Origin: an uncultured Bacteroidaceae bacterium
GTDB lineage: Bacteria; Bacteroidota; Bacteroidia; Bacteroidales; Bacteroidaceae
Length of the DNA: 38,026 bases
NCBI GenBank assembly: GCA_905236985.1
Contig: CAJORF010000018.1
Location: 1-38,026, forward strand
Direction of reading: 5' to 3'
In this document: positions 16,651 to 25,228 of the stretch, piece by piece
Numbering within the stretch: position 1 is the stretch's first letter
Layout of the letters: every line of letters begins with the position of its first letter
The notes under the pieces: generated by a model
The model's input: only the letters and a program-made list of their open reading frames with translations
Databases searched by the model: none
What the model was told of the DNA's origin: nothing
Position numbers and translations under genes: made by a program

Positions 16651-18196
16651 AGAGCTTTGTTCCCCCTTGTTATCGCTATATCTGTCCCTGACAGGCGCAC
16701 AACCCAAGACCGTTGAATCCATCACAGGTTCAGGCAGCAACCGCCAGTATTTCCGCCTTACCTCTGCTGAAGGTCAGAGCGTGATCGGCGTTGTCGGCAC
16801 TTCGCTCGAAGAGAATCATGCTTTCATCACCCTCGCCAGTCATTTTGCGACGAAGGGTCTGCCCGTGCCTCGCATCCTTGCCGTCTCTTCCGACGAACGT
16901 TGCTACCTGCAAGAAGATCTCGGCTCACGTTCCCTCTTCGATGCCCTCCGTGCGGCTCGTGAAGCGGGTGGTGCATACGGTGAGGCCGAGCGCGACCTCC
17001 TGCGGCGTGCCATCGCTGTGCTCCCTCGCCTGCAAGTCCTTGGAGCTCAAGATCTCGACTTCTCCGTCTGCTATCCCCAAGAGTCGATGGACAAGACCAA
17101 CGTCCTCTTCGACCTCAACTACTTCAAATACTGTTTCCTCAAGCCCGTCGCCTGTCGTGATGCCCTCGACTTCCACGAGTTGCGCCTCGAACAAGACTTT
17201 CGTAGGCTGGCGAAAGATCTTATAGCTGGCCCAGACTCAGACCCGGACTCTTCCTTCGCCCAGTTTTTTCTCTACCGCGACTTCCAAGCCCGCAACGTCA
17301 TGCTTGATGCCGCTGGCAATCCACATTTCATTGACTTCCAAGGCGGTCGCCGCGGACCGTTGGAGTACGATCTCATCAGCTTCCTTTGGCAAGCCTCTGC
17401 CCGCTATCCTGCATCTCTGCGCGAGGAACTCATTGGCGTTTATGTGGAGGAGATGAAGACCATCAATCCCACGTTTGACGAAGCACTTTTCCGTCAGCGC
17501 CTCCCGCTCTTCGTCCTCTTCCGCCTGCTGCAAGTGTTGGGCGCTTACGGCTTTCGTGGCTATTTCGAGCGCAAGCAACACTTCCTCGACAGCATTCCGC
17601 CCGCTCTGCAGAACCTTCGCGCACTCCTGCAACAAGAGGGCAGTTGTCCGTATCCGGAATTGAGGAAAGTCTTGAAGACCCTCTCCCCGCTCCCCAGTAA
17701 GGGGGAGAGCCTCACTTCGTTCGAAAACACCGCGCAGCCCATTCCCACCCTTATGGGAGGGATGCCAAAAGGGTGGGGTGGGTCTTTAACTGTCCGCATC
17801 TTCTCCTTCTCCTACAAACGCGGCATCCCCGAGGACAACAGCGGCAATGGCGGGGGATATGTCTTCGACTGCCGTTCCACCCACAACCCAGGTCGTTACG
17901 AGCCTTACAAACAGCTCACAGGTTTGGACGCACCCGTCATCAAGTTCCTCGAAGACGATGGCGAGATCCTGACGTTCCTCGACAGTGTCTATCGCTTGGC
18001 CGATGCCCACGTGGAGCGTTACCTCCAGCGCGGCTTCACCGACCTCATGTTCTCCTTTGGCTGCACAGGCGGCCAGCATCGCTCCGTCTATTGCGCCCAA
18101 CATCTCGCCGAGCACCTCCATAGGAAATACGGCATCCGCATTGACCTCACCCACCGCGAGCAAGGCATCCACACCGTCCTGCCCGCTTCACAATAG
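16640..18196 (+). CDS. AmgK-like sugar kinase fused to RapZ C-terminal domain
   Basis: The 518-residue fusion has an aminoglycoside-phosphotransferase-fold kinase at about 15-345: GSGSNRQYFRLT nucleotide loop, YLQEDLGSRSLFDAL, catalytic YRDFQARNVM and the metal-binding DFQGGRRGPLEYDL. A RapZ C-terminal domain follows at about 383-518 (SFSYKRGIPED, YVFDCRSTHNPGRYEP, FGCTGGQHRSVY). The kinase resembles the COG3178/AmgK type that phosphorylates MurNAc or GlcNAc at C1. RapZ-C binds glucosamine-6-phosphate in E. coli. A role in amino-sugar and cell-wall recycling is therefore inferred. About 36 residues between the domains come from a palindromic repeat inserted in frame (17675-17786). Confidence 0.87.
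   Translation: MVNKELCSPLLSLYLSLTGAQPKTVESITGSGSNRQYFRLTSAEGQSVIGVVGTSLEENHAFITLASHFATKGLPVPRILAVSSDERCYLQEDLGSRSLFDALRAAREAGGAYGEAERDLLRRAIAVLPRLQVLGAQDLDFSVCYPQESMDKTNVLFDLNYFKYCFLKPVACRDALDFHELRLEQDFRRLAKDLIAGPDSDPDSSFAQFFLYRDFQARNVMLDAAGNPHFIDFQGGRRGPLEYDLISFLWQASARYPASLREELIGVYVEEMKTINPTFDEALFRQRLPLFVLFRLLQVLGAYGFRGYFERKQHFLDSIPPALQNLRALLQQEGSCPYPELRKVLKTLSPLPSKGESLTSFENTAQPIPTLMGGMPKGWGGSLTVRIFSFSYKRGIPEDNSGNGGGYVFDCRSTHNPGRYEPYKQLTGLDAPVIKFLEDDGEILTFLDSVYRLADAHVERYLQRGFTDLMFSFGCTGGQHRSVYCAQHLAEHLHRKYGIRIDLTHREQGIHTVLPASQ
17675..17786. repeat. Palindromic element copy B, in-frame inside a coding region
   Basis: The 112-nt segment begins AAGACCC and ends GGGTCTT. The left arm contains CTCCCC/GGGGAG and the right arm TCCCACCC-TTAT-GGGAGGGA, followed by GGGTGGGGTGGGTCTTTAA. 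It has the same head-to-head architecture as copy A. The translated peptide (KTLSPLPSKGES and GGMPKGWGGS at its ends) is low complexity and sits exactly between the kinase and RapZ-C domains. The frame stays open throughout. Confidence 0.8.
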
Positions 18197-18199
18197 CCT

Positions 18200-20722
18200 G
18201 TGCCAACCATTAGCTCCCTCTTTCTCTCAGCCCCATCACACAATAATCCCGCCCTTTGCCCGTTATATAAAAGATTACCCTTCTCTCCATCAGTGAAACG
18301 CCACCTTCCATATCTCCTTTTACTCCTCTTCTCATTCCTTCTTCCCGTTGCCACCCTCGCGCAGGAAGAGGTTCTTGAACCCTCCTCCACAACCGACACC
18401 CTCACCTGCACCATCAGTGGCCGCATCGTTGACGAAGACCAGAAACCGCTACCTTTCGTCACCGTCAAGGTGGAAGGGCAGATGGCTGGTGACATTACTA
18501 ATCTCGATGGACGATATAAATTTGATTTCCAAACAGGTGATTCCGTCGTGCTAAACTATTCCTTGATGGGCTACGAGAAGAAGTCGAAGACGCTCAAGCA
18601 TCCTCGGGGCAAGCTCGTATGGAATGTTACTATGCGCTCTGGCGGCACCGAAATGCAGGAGGTAACGGTCAAGGAAGTGCGCCGACAGATGGGCACGACA
18701 CAGGAACTCAACACCGAGGACATCAAGCGTATGCCCTCCACCACGGGTAATGCTGTCGAGGAACTGGTGGCGACGCAAGCTGGTGTCTCGTCGCACAACG
18801 AGCTCTCCTCGCAGTACAATGTTCGTGGCGGCTCGTTCGACGAGAACTGTGTCTATGTCAATGGCATGGAGGTCTATCGTCCGCTGCTCATCTCTAGCGG
18901 TCAGCAGGAAGGACTCTCCGTCATCAATTCCGACATGGTCGAACGGGTGCAGTTCTCCGCAGGTGGCTTTGAGGCCAAGTACGGCGACCGTATGTCCAGC
19001 GTCCTCGACATCACCTACAAACGTCCTGAACGTCACGAAGGATCCGTGGGTGCAAGCCTCTTGGGAACCAATATCTATGACGGCTTCCGCATCAAGAACT
19101 TCTCGCTCTCACAGGGTTTCCGCTACAAGAGTAACCGCTATCTGCTCGGCTCCCTGCAGACTTCAGGCGAGTATGATCCTTCATTCATCGACTATCAGGC
19201 TTTCCTCTCCTGGCAACCTACCCGCCTGTGGACGATTGATGTCATTGGCTATATCTCGCGCAACAACTATCGCTTCAAACCCAAGGATCGCGAGACCAAC
19301 TTTGGCACGATGGAGGATGTCAAGAGCTTCAAGGTCTATTTCGACGGCGAGGAACAAGATCTTTTCCGCACGATGTATGGCGCATTGAACATCTCGCGTA
19401 AGTTTGGCGAGCGGAGCACCCTCACGCTCTCTGCCTCCGCTTTCTCCACCAAAGAACGTGAGACCTATGACATTCAGGGACAGTACTGGCTTGATGACGC
19501 TAACACCGCCGAGCAACTCGCCGTAGGAACATATATGGAACACGCGCGCAACTTCTTGACGTCCAACACACAGACCGTGCGTGCACTCTATGAGTTCAAG
19601 CACCGTGGTCATCACCTACAGACGGGTTTTCTCTTCAAGCATGAGAGCATCCGCGAGAACACGCGTGAGTGGGAGTTCCGCGACTCCGCAGGCTATTCCA
19701 TGCCCCACTACGGCGACCGCCTCGAACTCATCTACAACCTCAAGAGCGTGCAGAGCATCTCGTCGAATCGCCTCGAATTGTATGCTCAGGACACCTGGCG
19801 CACGGAATCCAAGTTGGGCATCTTCTCCATCAATTACGGCGCACGTCTCAGCCACTGGTCGTGGAATGGTGAATGGCTCTTCTCGCCGCGTGCCAGCATC
19901 GGTTTCGTACCAGCCAAGAACGATAACCTCACCTTCCGCCTCGCTACGGGTATGTACTATCAGGCTCCTTTCTACAAGGAGTTACGTGATACGATGACCA
20001 TCGACGGAGCCACCGTCGTGCAGCTCAATCGCGACATCAAGAGCCAACGCTCGTTTCAGGTAGTGCTCGGAGGCGAGTACAAGTTCCGTGTAGCTGATCG
20101 CCCGTTCAAGTTCACCACCGAAGTCTATTACAAGGCACAGAGCCGTCTGAATCCCTATAATGTTGACAACCTGAAGATTGTCTATTATGGTCGCAACGAG
20201 GGTACGGGCTATGTCGCAGGTGTCGATTTCAAGGTCTATGGTGAGTTCGTGCCCGGCACCGACTCGTGGATCTCCTTCTCGCTGATGAAAGCTTCCATGA
20301 AGCTGCACGGCAAGACCATTCCGCAGCCTACCGACCAACGTTGGAACCTCAATTTCTTCTTCTCTGACTATTTCCCTCACACCGATCGATGGAAGATGAC
20401 GCTCAAGATGGCATTTGCTGGCGGTCTGCCTTTCGGTGCTCCCCACTCTGGTTTGGAGCAACACTACTGGCGCGCCCCTGCCTATCGTCGCGTCGATCTC
20501 GGCATGAGTTATCGTTTGCTCAACAATGAGGATCACCACCGCCGCAAGGGACTGGGTCAGCATCTGCGCAATGTCTGGCTTGGCCTTGACTGTTTCAACG
20601 TGCTCGGTCTCAACAACGTGGCCTCCTATCTCTGGATCACTGACATCTCACGTCAGCAATACGCTGTACCCAACTACCTCACAGGCCGCCTCATCAATGC
20701 CCGGTTCCTCATTGAATTCTAA
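18200..20722 (+). CDS. TonB-dependent outer-membrane receptor with carboxypeptidase-like N-terminal domain
   Basis: The product is an energised outer-membrane importer. A CarboxypepD_reg-like domain (about 70-145, CTISGRIVDEDQKPLPFVTV) precedes a plug (about 170-275: MPSTTGNAVEELVATQAGV, YNVRGGSFDENCVYVNGMEV) and a C-terminal beta-barrel ending in aromatic LIEF. The frame gives 840 residues from ATG 18200. A GTG at 18293 would instead begin right at a signal peptide (KRHLPYLLLLLFSFLLP, cleavage near TLA-QE), whereas the ATG adds 31 unlikely residues, so GTG 18293 may be the true start. It is too short for SusC and no SusD is adjacent; the substrate is unknown. Confidence 0.9.
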   Translation: MPTISSLFLSAPSHNNPALCPLYKRLPFSPSVKRHLPYLLLLLFSFLLPVATLAQEEVLEPSSTTDTLTCTISGRIVDEDQKPLPFVTVKVEGQMAGDITNLDGRYKFDFQTGDSVVLNYSLMGYEKKSKTLKHPRGKLVWNVTMRSGGTEMQEVTVKEVRRQMGTTQELNTEDIKRMPSTTGNAVEELVATQAGVSSHNELSSQYNVRGGSFDENCVYVNGMEVYRPLLISSGQQEGLSVINSDMVERVQFSAGGFEAKYGDRMSSVLDITYKRPERHEGSVGASLLGTNIYDGFRIKNFSLSQGFRYKSNRYLLGSLQTSGEYDPSFIDYQAFLSWQPTRLWTIDVIGYISRNNYRFKPKDRETNFGTMEDVKSFKVYFDGEEQDLFRTMYGALNISRKFGERSTLTLSASAFSTKERETYDIQGQYWLDDANTAEQLAVGTYMEHARNFLTSNTQTVRALYEFKHRGHHLQTGFLFKHESIRENTREWEFRDSAGYSMPHYGDRLELIYNLKSVQSISSNRLELYAQDTWRTESKLGIFSINYGARLSHWSWNGEWLFSPRASIGFVPAKNDNLTFRLATGMYYQAPFYKELRDTMTIDGATVVQLNRDIKSQRSFQVVLGGEYKFRVADRPFKFTTEVYYKAQSRLNPYNVDNLKIVYYGRNEGTGYVAGVDFKVYGEFVPGTDSWISFSLMKASMKLHGKTIPQPTDQRWNLNFFFSDYFPHTDRWKMTLKMAFAGGLPFGAPHSGLEQHYWRAPAYRRVDLGMSYRLLNNEDHHRRKGLGQHLRNVWLGLDCFNVLGLNNVASYLWITDISRQQYAVPNYLTGRLINARFLIEF

Positions 20723-20750
20723 CAATTAAAAAGAATTATATTAAGGGATT

Positions 20751-21890
20751 ATGGACACAAAAAGACAGTTACTGGATCTTGTCGGTTCCTCGTTGTGGGG
20801 AACGCGGGTAGATCTGAGAGGACAGGAGTGGTCGCATGAGCAGTATCAGACCGTGATGACCTTGGCACGTGAGCAGTCCGTTGCGGGAATGGTGGCGCAG
20901 GGTCTGGTGGATTCGGGCGTCAAGCTGGAGCTCAAGGATGCAAAGGATGTCTATTCCATTCTGAGGAATATCAAGAAGATAAATGCCATCATGGATAATG
21001 CTGTGACACATCTGTGTCAGGCTTTGAACCGCAAAGGTTTCCGACATTTCATCTTCAAAGGTCAGACGATAGCTGCGATGTATCCTGATGCAACCTTACG
21101 ACAGTGTGGCGACATCGACTTCATGGTTCACCCGGATGACTGGGATCAGGCTCTGGCTTATTTCAGGAAGGTACTTCCGTCTTCTGTTCATATCAATCAC
21201 ACGGACAAGGATATGCAATTTCAGGTGAATGGCGTGGCGTTTGAGATGCATTACCGGATGACCTCGTTTGCCTATCCCGGAAATCATAAGTATTGGGAGA
21301 AGGTGGTGATGCCAGAGGTGTGGAACAGCTTGACTGACGTGAGGATAGGGGAGACGGACGTGCGAACGATGGATGTGACATACTATACGTTGTATGCCTT
21401 TATTCACATCTTCAAGCATCTGATTTCCGACGGTATTGGTCTGAGGCATTTCTGCGACTGGGCAGTGCTGCTCACGCGGTTGACGAAGTCCTCACCAAGT
21501 CTGGCTCCGCTCGAGAAGCATTTAGAGGAGTTGGGCTTGAAGAAGGCGTTCACAGGTGTTGGGGCAGTCCTGACGGATAGTCTCGGACTGCCGAAGGAGT
21601 CTTTCCCGTTTGAGATCACGGAAGAGGATCACCGACGTGCTCCGCGTTTGCTTGAAAACCTCTTTGATATGGGTAATTTCGGCGTGAACCATGAATATCA
21701 TGAAGAGAAGGGTGTGATACACGCCTTGGAGCACTTGGGACGTATCATGCAGCAGTCGCGCCGTTTCTATGGCTATGCTCCCAAGGAGGTGCTTTGGCGA
21801 GTTCCTTTTATGTTCAAATGGTGGGGTGAGAAGGCAATGAGGAAACTGAAAAAGGATGTGCCCGGTGTGGACACATCCTCTGTTGGGTAA
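20751..21890 (+). CDS. Nucleotidyltransferase-like protein (NTP_transf_5 type)
   Basis: The 379-residue soluble protein carries FKGQTIAAMYPDATLRQCGD followed by IDFMVHPDDW (about 103-132), where the D-I-D pair resembles the metal-binding motif of polymerase-beta-type nucleotidyltransferases. The layout matches the 'uncharacterised nucleotidyltransferase' family PF14907. Members are common in Bacteroidales, often beside polysaccharide or secondary-metabolite genes, and lack a firm biochemical function. Here it stands alone, 28 nt after the TonB receptor gene. A hairpin (GGATGTG/CACATCC, 21854-21878) lies in its last codons but has no T-run. Confidence 0.75.
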   Translation: MDTKRQLLDLVGSSLWGTRVDLRGQEWSHEQYQTVMTLAREQSVAGMVAQGLVDSGVKLELKDAKDVYSILRNIKKINAIMDNAVTHLCQALNRKGFRHFIFKGQTIAAMYPDATLRQCGDIDFMVHPDDWDQALAYFRKVLPSSVHINHTDKDMQFQVNGVAFEMHYRMTSFAYPGNHKYWEKVVMPEVWNSLTDVRIGETDVRTMDVTYYTLYAFIHIFKHLISDGIGLRHFCDWAVLLTRLTKSSPSLAPLEKHLEELGLKKAFTGVGAVLTDSLGLPKESFPFEITEEDHRRAPRLLENLFDMGNFGVNHEYHEEKGVIHALEHLGRIMQQSRRFYGYAPKEVLWRVPFMFKWWGEKAMRKLKKDVPGVDTSSVG

Positions 21891-21911
21891 TGTGAAGAGA
21901 AGTATCGGTAA

Positions 21912-22916
21912 TTACTTCCTGTCGCGATGAATGATGAAGCCGTGGCGAAGAGCCTTGTTGGGCTGAGTAGCACGTGTCTCGAAGTTGACGAAGGACTTCA
22001 CTTCGTACTCGTCGTCCTTCTCGGTGTAGGTGTAGTTGACACCGTCAGCTGAGCGAAGAGCTTCATAGCTGTTGAACTCGTAGAAGCAGCGGTGAGTGTC
22101 GTTGTCGTTGTAGTCACCCGCCTCAGAGCTGGTACCGCTTTCCTCAACAGTGATCTTCACAGGCAGTTGAGCGCTGGCGCGACCGAACACGCCGAGGTAA
22201 CTCAGAGCACCGAAGATGCCTTCCGGGTCGTTGCCCATAGCATATCTGATGAGGTTGGGAGTCCACTGGAAGAAGTTGTTCCAGTACTCAAGACCGTCTT
22301 CATAGTCAAAGCCGACAGTGATAGTAGCACGGTCGGTCTCTTTCTGACCACCCCAGTTCTCGGTGGAATTCCAGGACTTCTTGACGCGGCGCAGACGTGA
22401 GTTATTGTAGGAGAACTCCATGGTGTACTCGCTGTTGACGGTGAACTTCTCGCCCTCATCAGTGCCTTCAGCAGAGTAGCTGGTGGTGATCTTCTCGATC
22501 TGCTGGTTGCTGTTGTAGCTCAGCTTAACAGTGCCTTCGCCATTTTCAGTATATTCTTCGGTCGAATCACTCACTTTGGATGTGTACTTCACCTTCGTGA
22601 TGTTGTTGTTGATGTCGAAGGTCAACTGGTAGTCATCTTGATAGCCGTTTTTGTTGATCTTGATTTCCTTGGCGGAGATGTCGAAGTCCTGGCCGTCGAT
22701 GCGGATAATATCGAGCTTGCCATTAGTCTTATAGAAGAAGCGGGTGTCGCCCACGCTCTTCACGCGGTAGCCAATGGGAAGGTCGTTAATGGCCAAGTCA
22801 TTATCGATTTCGCCAATCGATTTCTCTTCGAGACCATCGGTCTTACATGAGGTGTTGATGAGCCCAAAGCCCAGGGTAGCAAGGCTGATGGCTGCGATGG
22901 AAAAAATCTTCTTCAT
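21912..22916 (-). CDS. Predicted lipoprotein of unknown function
   Basis: The 334-residue product starts MKKIFSIAAISLATLGFGLI followed by NTSC, a lipoprotein signal peptide with Cys24 as the likely lipidated residue. The following KTDGLEEKSIGEIDND is acidic and could serve as a surface-export signal in Bacteroidetes. The body has repeating YxxNxxI/K beta-strand patterns (KLDIIRIDGQ, LTFDINNNITKVKY, LSYNSNQQIEKI, EFSYNNSRLRRVKK), resembling DUF4595-type or RHS-like 'YD' strands; I cannot assign a family firmly. It follows rng on the same strand with a 53-nt spacer that contains no recognisable promoter. Confidence 0.75.
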   Translation of the reverse strand: MKKIFSIAAISLATLGFGLINTSCKTDGLEEKSIGEIDNDLAINDLPIGYRVKSVGDTRFFYKTNGKLDIIRIDGQDFDISAKEIKINKNGYQDDYQLTFDINNNITKVKYTSKVSDSTEEYTENGEGTVKLSYNSNQQIEKITTSYSAEGTDEGEKFTVNSEYTMEFSYNNSRLRRVKKSWNSTENWGGQKETDRATITVGFDYEDGLEYWNNFFQWTPNLIRYAMGNDPEGIFGALSYLGVFGRASAQLPVKITVEESGTSSEAGDYNDNDTHRCFYEFNSYEALRSADGVNYTYTEKDDEYEVKSFVNFETRATQPNKALRHGFIIHRDRK

Positions 22917-22969
22917 AATTGGATAAAAGATTAATTAAAGTGAATAAAAAGGTGAATTGAAAGTGTGTG

Positions 22970-24547
22970 TTACTTCTTCATTTCGTCCTCGTCCTTCATG
23001 TCGATTTCTTCGCCTTTTGGGGTGTAGAATTCGTATTGCAGGAAGGCGAGGCGCTGGTTAGGCATAATGCGGACGCCAAAGCCGTACTTCATCTGCCAGC
23101 GGCGCTTCAGTGAGATGAGGCCCTGGTTGATGTAGGCGGCAACATAGGGATGTACGTGCAAGACAAAGGAGCGTATGCCCAGTTGAGTGACGAGCTTGTC
23201 AATCTTTTCTTCGAGAACGTCAGTGAAGAGGAAACTGGACTTGATAGTACCCTTACCGAGGCAGGTTGGACAAGTCTCATCAACGCGCACTTCCATGACG
23301 GGGCGCACGCGTTGACGTGTGATTTGCATCAGCCCGAACTTGCTCAGCGGCAAGATATTGTGGCGCGCACGGTCGCGTTTCATATTCTCTACCATACGTT
23401 CGTAGAGTTTCTGGCGGTCTTCGGCGACAGCCATATCAATAAAATCGACGACGATGATGCCGCCCATATCTCGCAATCGCAGCTGGCGTGCCAGTTCGTC
23501 GGCAGCACCTAAGTTGACTTCGAGTGCGTTGGCCTCTTGCCCATCGGGGTTCTTGATGCGGTTTCCGCTGTTGACATCGACAACGTGCAAAGCCTCGGTA
23601 TGTTCGATGATGAGGTAAGCCCCGTGCTTGTAGCTGACGGTCTTACCGAAGGAGGTCTTGATCTGTCGTGTCACATCGAAATTGTCGAAGATGGGCAATT
23701 TGCCCTTATATAATTTGACAATCTCGGTCATCTCTGGAGCTATCATCTTGACGTAGTCGCGTATCTCGTCGTAGATGATAGGGTCGTTGATGTAGATGTT
23801 CTCGTAAGTGGGATTGAAGAGATCGCGCAGGAGGGCGACGGTGCGGCTAGTCTCCTCATAACAGAGGCAGGGCAGATCCTTGGCGCGCTGTGCACGTGCG
23901 ATGGCGTCTTCCCATCGCTTGAGCAGGATCATGAGCTCCTGATCGAGTTCCGCCACGCGCTTGCCTTCGGCTACGGTGCGCACGATGACACCGAAGTTCT
24001 TGGGCTTGATGCTTTGGATGAGCTGTTTGAGGCGGGCGCGTTCGGCACTGGACTTGATCTTGGAGCTGACGCTAACTTTGTCTGTAAAGGGTACGAGGAC
24101 GAGGAATCGTCCCGGGAAGGTGATCTCGCACGTCAGCCTGGGACCCTTGGTAGATATGGGTTCCTTAATAATTTGCACGAGCAATTCCTGCCCAATCTGC
24201 AGGTCGTTCTGCACGCTGCCTTCCTTGGGCAGCTCGGGTTGGATGGTGGCTCGTGAGATGGGGAAGAGGTTCTTCTTGTCGCTGGAGACCTGTTTAAGGT
24301 ACTTGACATAGGAGTTGAACTGAGGCCCCAGGTCGAGATAGTGGAGAAAGGCGTCGCGCTCATGGCCTACGTTGACGAAGCAGGCGTTCAAGCCCGGCAT
24401 GAGCTTTCGAACGCGCGCGAAATAGATGTTGCCTACGTTGAAGCTTGCCTGCTGCTCTTCCTCCTGATACTCGACGAGTCGCTTATCTTCAGTCAGGGCG
24501 ATGGCAATCTTCTTCGGTTGGACATCTACGATAACTTCACAGGTCAT
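22970..24547 (-). CDS. rng: Ribonuclease G (RNase E/G family)
   Basis: This 525-residue endoribonuclease processes the 5' end of 16S rRNA and decays mRNAs. It has an S1 domain at the N-terminus (about 35-125, VGNIYFARVRKLMPGLNACF), an RNase H-like core with the 5' sensor, the catalytic aspartate region (GGIIVVDFIDMA) and the Zn-link CPTCLGKG (about 434-441) that holds the dimer together. It lacks the long disordered C-terminal scaffold of RNase E. The ATG at 24547 is preceded by a tandem-octamer leader. It is downstream of HU and the mS38-like gene on the same strand, separated by a hairpin and tandem repeats. Confidence 0.95.
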   Translation of the reverse strand: MTCEVIVDVQPKKIAIALTEDKRLVEYQEEEQQASFNVGNIYFARVRKLMPGLNACFVNVGHERDAFLHYLDLGPQFNSYVKYLKQVSSDKKNLFPISRATIQPELPKEGSVQNDLQIGQELLVQIIKEPISTKGPRLTCEITFPGRFLVLVPFTDKVSVSSKIKSSAERARLKQLIQSIKPKNFGVIVRTVAEGKRVAELDQELMILLKRWEDAIARAQRAKDLPCLCYEETSRTVALLRDLFNPTYENIYINDPIIYDEIRDYVKMIAPEMTEIVKLYKGKLPIFDNFDVTRQIKTSFGKTVSYKHGAYLIIEHTEALHVVDVNSGNRIKNPDGQEANALEVNLGAADELARQLRLRDMGGIIVVDFIDMAVAEDRQKLYERMVENMKRDRARHNILPLSKFGLMQITRQRVRPVMEVRVDETCPTCLGKGTIKSSFLFTDVLEEKIDKLVTQLGIRSFVLHVHPYVAAYINQGLISLKRRWQMKYGFGVRIMPNQRLAFLQYEFYTPKGEEIDMKDEDEMKK

Positions 24548-24550
24548 GAG

Positions 24551-24655
24551 ATTTTACAATTTTACATTTTTACGTTTTCACAATTCAGTCAACTTGTCAC
24601 TCGTCAACTTGTCACTCGTCAACTTGTCACTCGTCAACTTGTTAACTCATCAACT
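24551..24655 (-). repeat. Two adjoining tandem repeat arrays in the rng leader
   Basis: Next to the rng ATG, the minus strand shows four octamers: TGTGAAAA, CGTAAAAA, TGTAAAAT, TGTAAAAT. Upstream of these is a 15-nt unit made of an 8-mer plus a 7-mer (TTGACGAG TGACAAG). It is repeated about 3.5 times with perfect copies at plus coordinates 24588-24632 and degenerate ones beyond. There are no unique spacers, so it is not a CRISPR. Confidence 0.85.
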
Positions 24656-24662
24656 AATTATA

Positions 24663-24711
24663 AACAAGGAACAAACCGACCCCAGAGCAGGAGTGTGATT
24701 TGTTCCTCGTT
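24663..24711 (-). terminator. Hairpin between the mS38-like gene and rng
   Basis: AACAAGGAACAAA and TTTGTTCCTCGTT pair at 12 of 13 positions around a 23-nt loop. It lies after the stop of the small ribosomal gene on the minus strand. There is no strong T-run, so it may be a weak terminator, an RNase site or a stability hairpin separating the HU/mS38 unit from rng. Confidence 0.4.
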
Positions 24712-24756
24712 GTGACTCACTAAGTCCGAATGACTGACGAGTCAAAACAGAGCATC

Positions 24757-24846
24757 TTACTTGCTCTTATGTCTGTTCTTTCTCAGTCTTTTCTTACGCT
24801 TGTGAGTTGACATCTTGTGTCTTTTTTTCTTTTTTCCGCTCGGCAT
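24757..24846 (-). CDS. Small basic ribosomal protein, mS38/bS22 (AURKAIP1/COX24 domain) type
   Basis: A 29-codon gene encodes a peptide starting MPSGKKKKRHK, then MSTHKRKKRLRKNRHKSK; about 60% of residues are Lys or Arg. This matches the small AURKAIP1/COX24-domain proteins annotated across Bacteroidetes. The core THKRKKRLRKNRHK resembles the C-terminus of mitochondrial mS38 and the mycobacterial ribosomal protein bS22, which bind the small-subunit decoding region. A ribosomal location here is inferred from that resemblance. The gene lies 47 nt downstream of HU on the same strand and probably shares its promoter. It is short enough to be missed by most gene finders. Confidence 0.85.
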   Translation of the reverse strand: MPSGKKKKRHKMSTHKRKKRLRKNRHKSK

Positions 24847-24893
24847 AACTGATAGTTTTTTTAATGAATAAAATAATGTGACGTTATTCTCGT

Positions 24894-25169
24894 TTACTTC
24901 TTAACGGCATCGAAGAAGACCTTAGCGGGCTTGAAGTGAGGAATGTTGTGCTCGGGGATGATCATCGTCGTGTTCTGCGTGATATTGCGAGCGGTCTTCT
25001 GAGCGCGCTTCTTCAGTATAAAGCTACCGAAACCACGGAGGTAAACGTTCTCCTCGTTAGCGAGAGAGACCTTCACTTGCTCCATGAATGATTCAACGAC
25101 TGTAAGTGCTGTGGTCTTGTCAATGCCAGTCTCCTTAGAGATGAAGCCGACGATTTCTGCTTTTGTCAT
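24894..25169 (-). CDS. HU/IHF family DNA-binding protein
   Basis: The 91-residue nucleoid protein has the usual length. MTKAEIVGFISKETGIDKTT forms the N-terminal helices, VYLRGFGSFILKKRAQKTAR leads into the DNA-binding beta arm with NITQNTTMIIPEHNIPHFKP, and the C-terminus is KVFFDAVKK. HU and IHF proteins bend DNA as dimers and organise the chromosome; Bacteroidetes carry several paralogues, and the arm IIPEHNIPHFKP points to the HU-alpha/IHF-like subgroup. A well-matched promoter lies about 60 nt upstream. The mS38-like gene follows closely. Confidence 0.94.
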   Translation of the reverse strand: MTKAEIVGFISKETGIDKTTALTVVESFMEQVKVSLANEENVYLRGFGSFILKKRAQKTARNITQNTTMIIPEHNIPHFKPAKVFFDAVKK

Positions 25170-25228
25170 TTTCGTTAATGATTGATAGGGTTAATTATTA
25201 TAATTATGTTTCTTTTTAAATTGGGCTT

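Noticed and set aside
18200..20722. SusC-type starch receptor and polysaccharide utilisation locus
   Set aside because: The protein is shorter than SusC, no SusD-like lipoprotein or glycoside hydrolase is adjacent, and the plug is of the general TonB-receptor type.
21854..21878. Terminator at the end of the nucleotidyltransferase-like gene
   Set aside because: The GGATGTG/CACATCC stem lies inside the coding region and is not followed by a T-run; not strong enough to list as a feature.
24588..24648. CRISPR array
   Set aside because: The 15-nt units adjoin directly without unique spacers and no cas genes are near; it is a tandem repeat.
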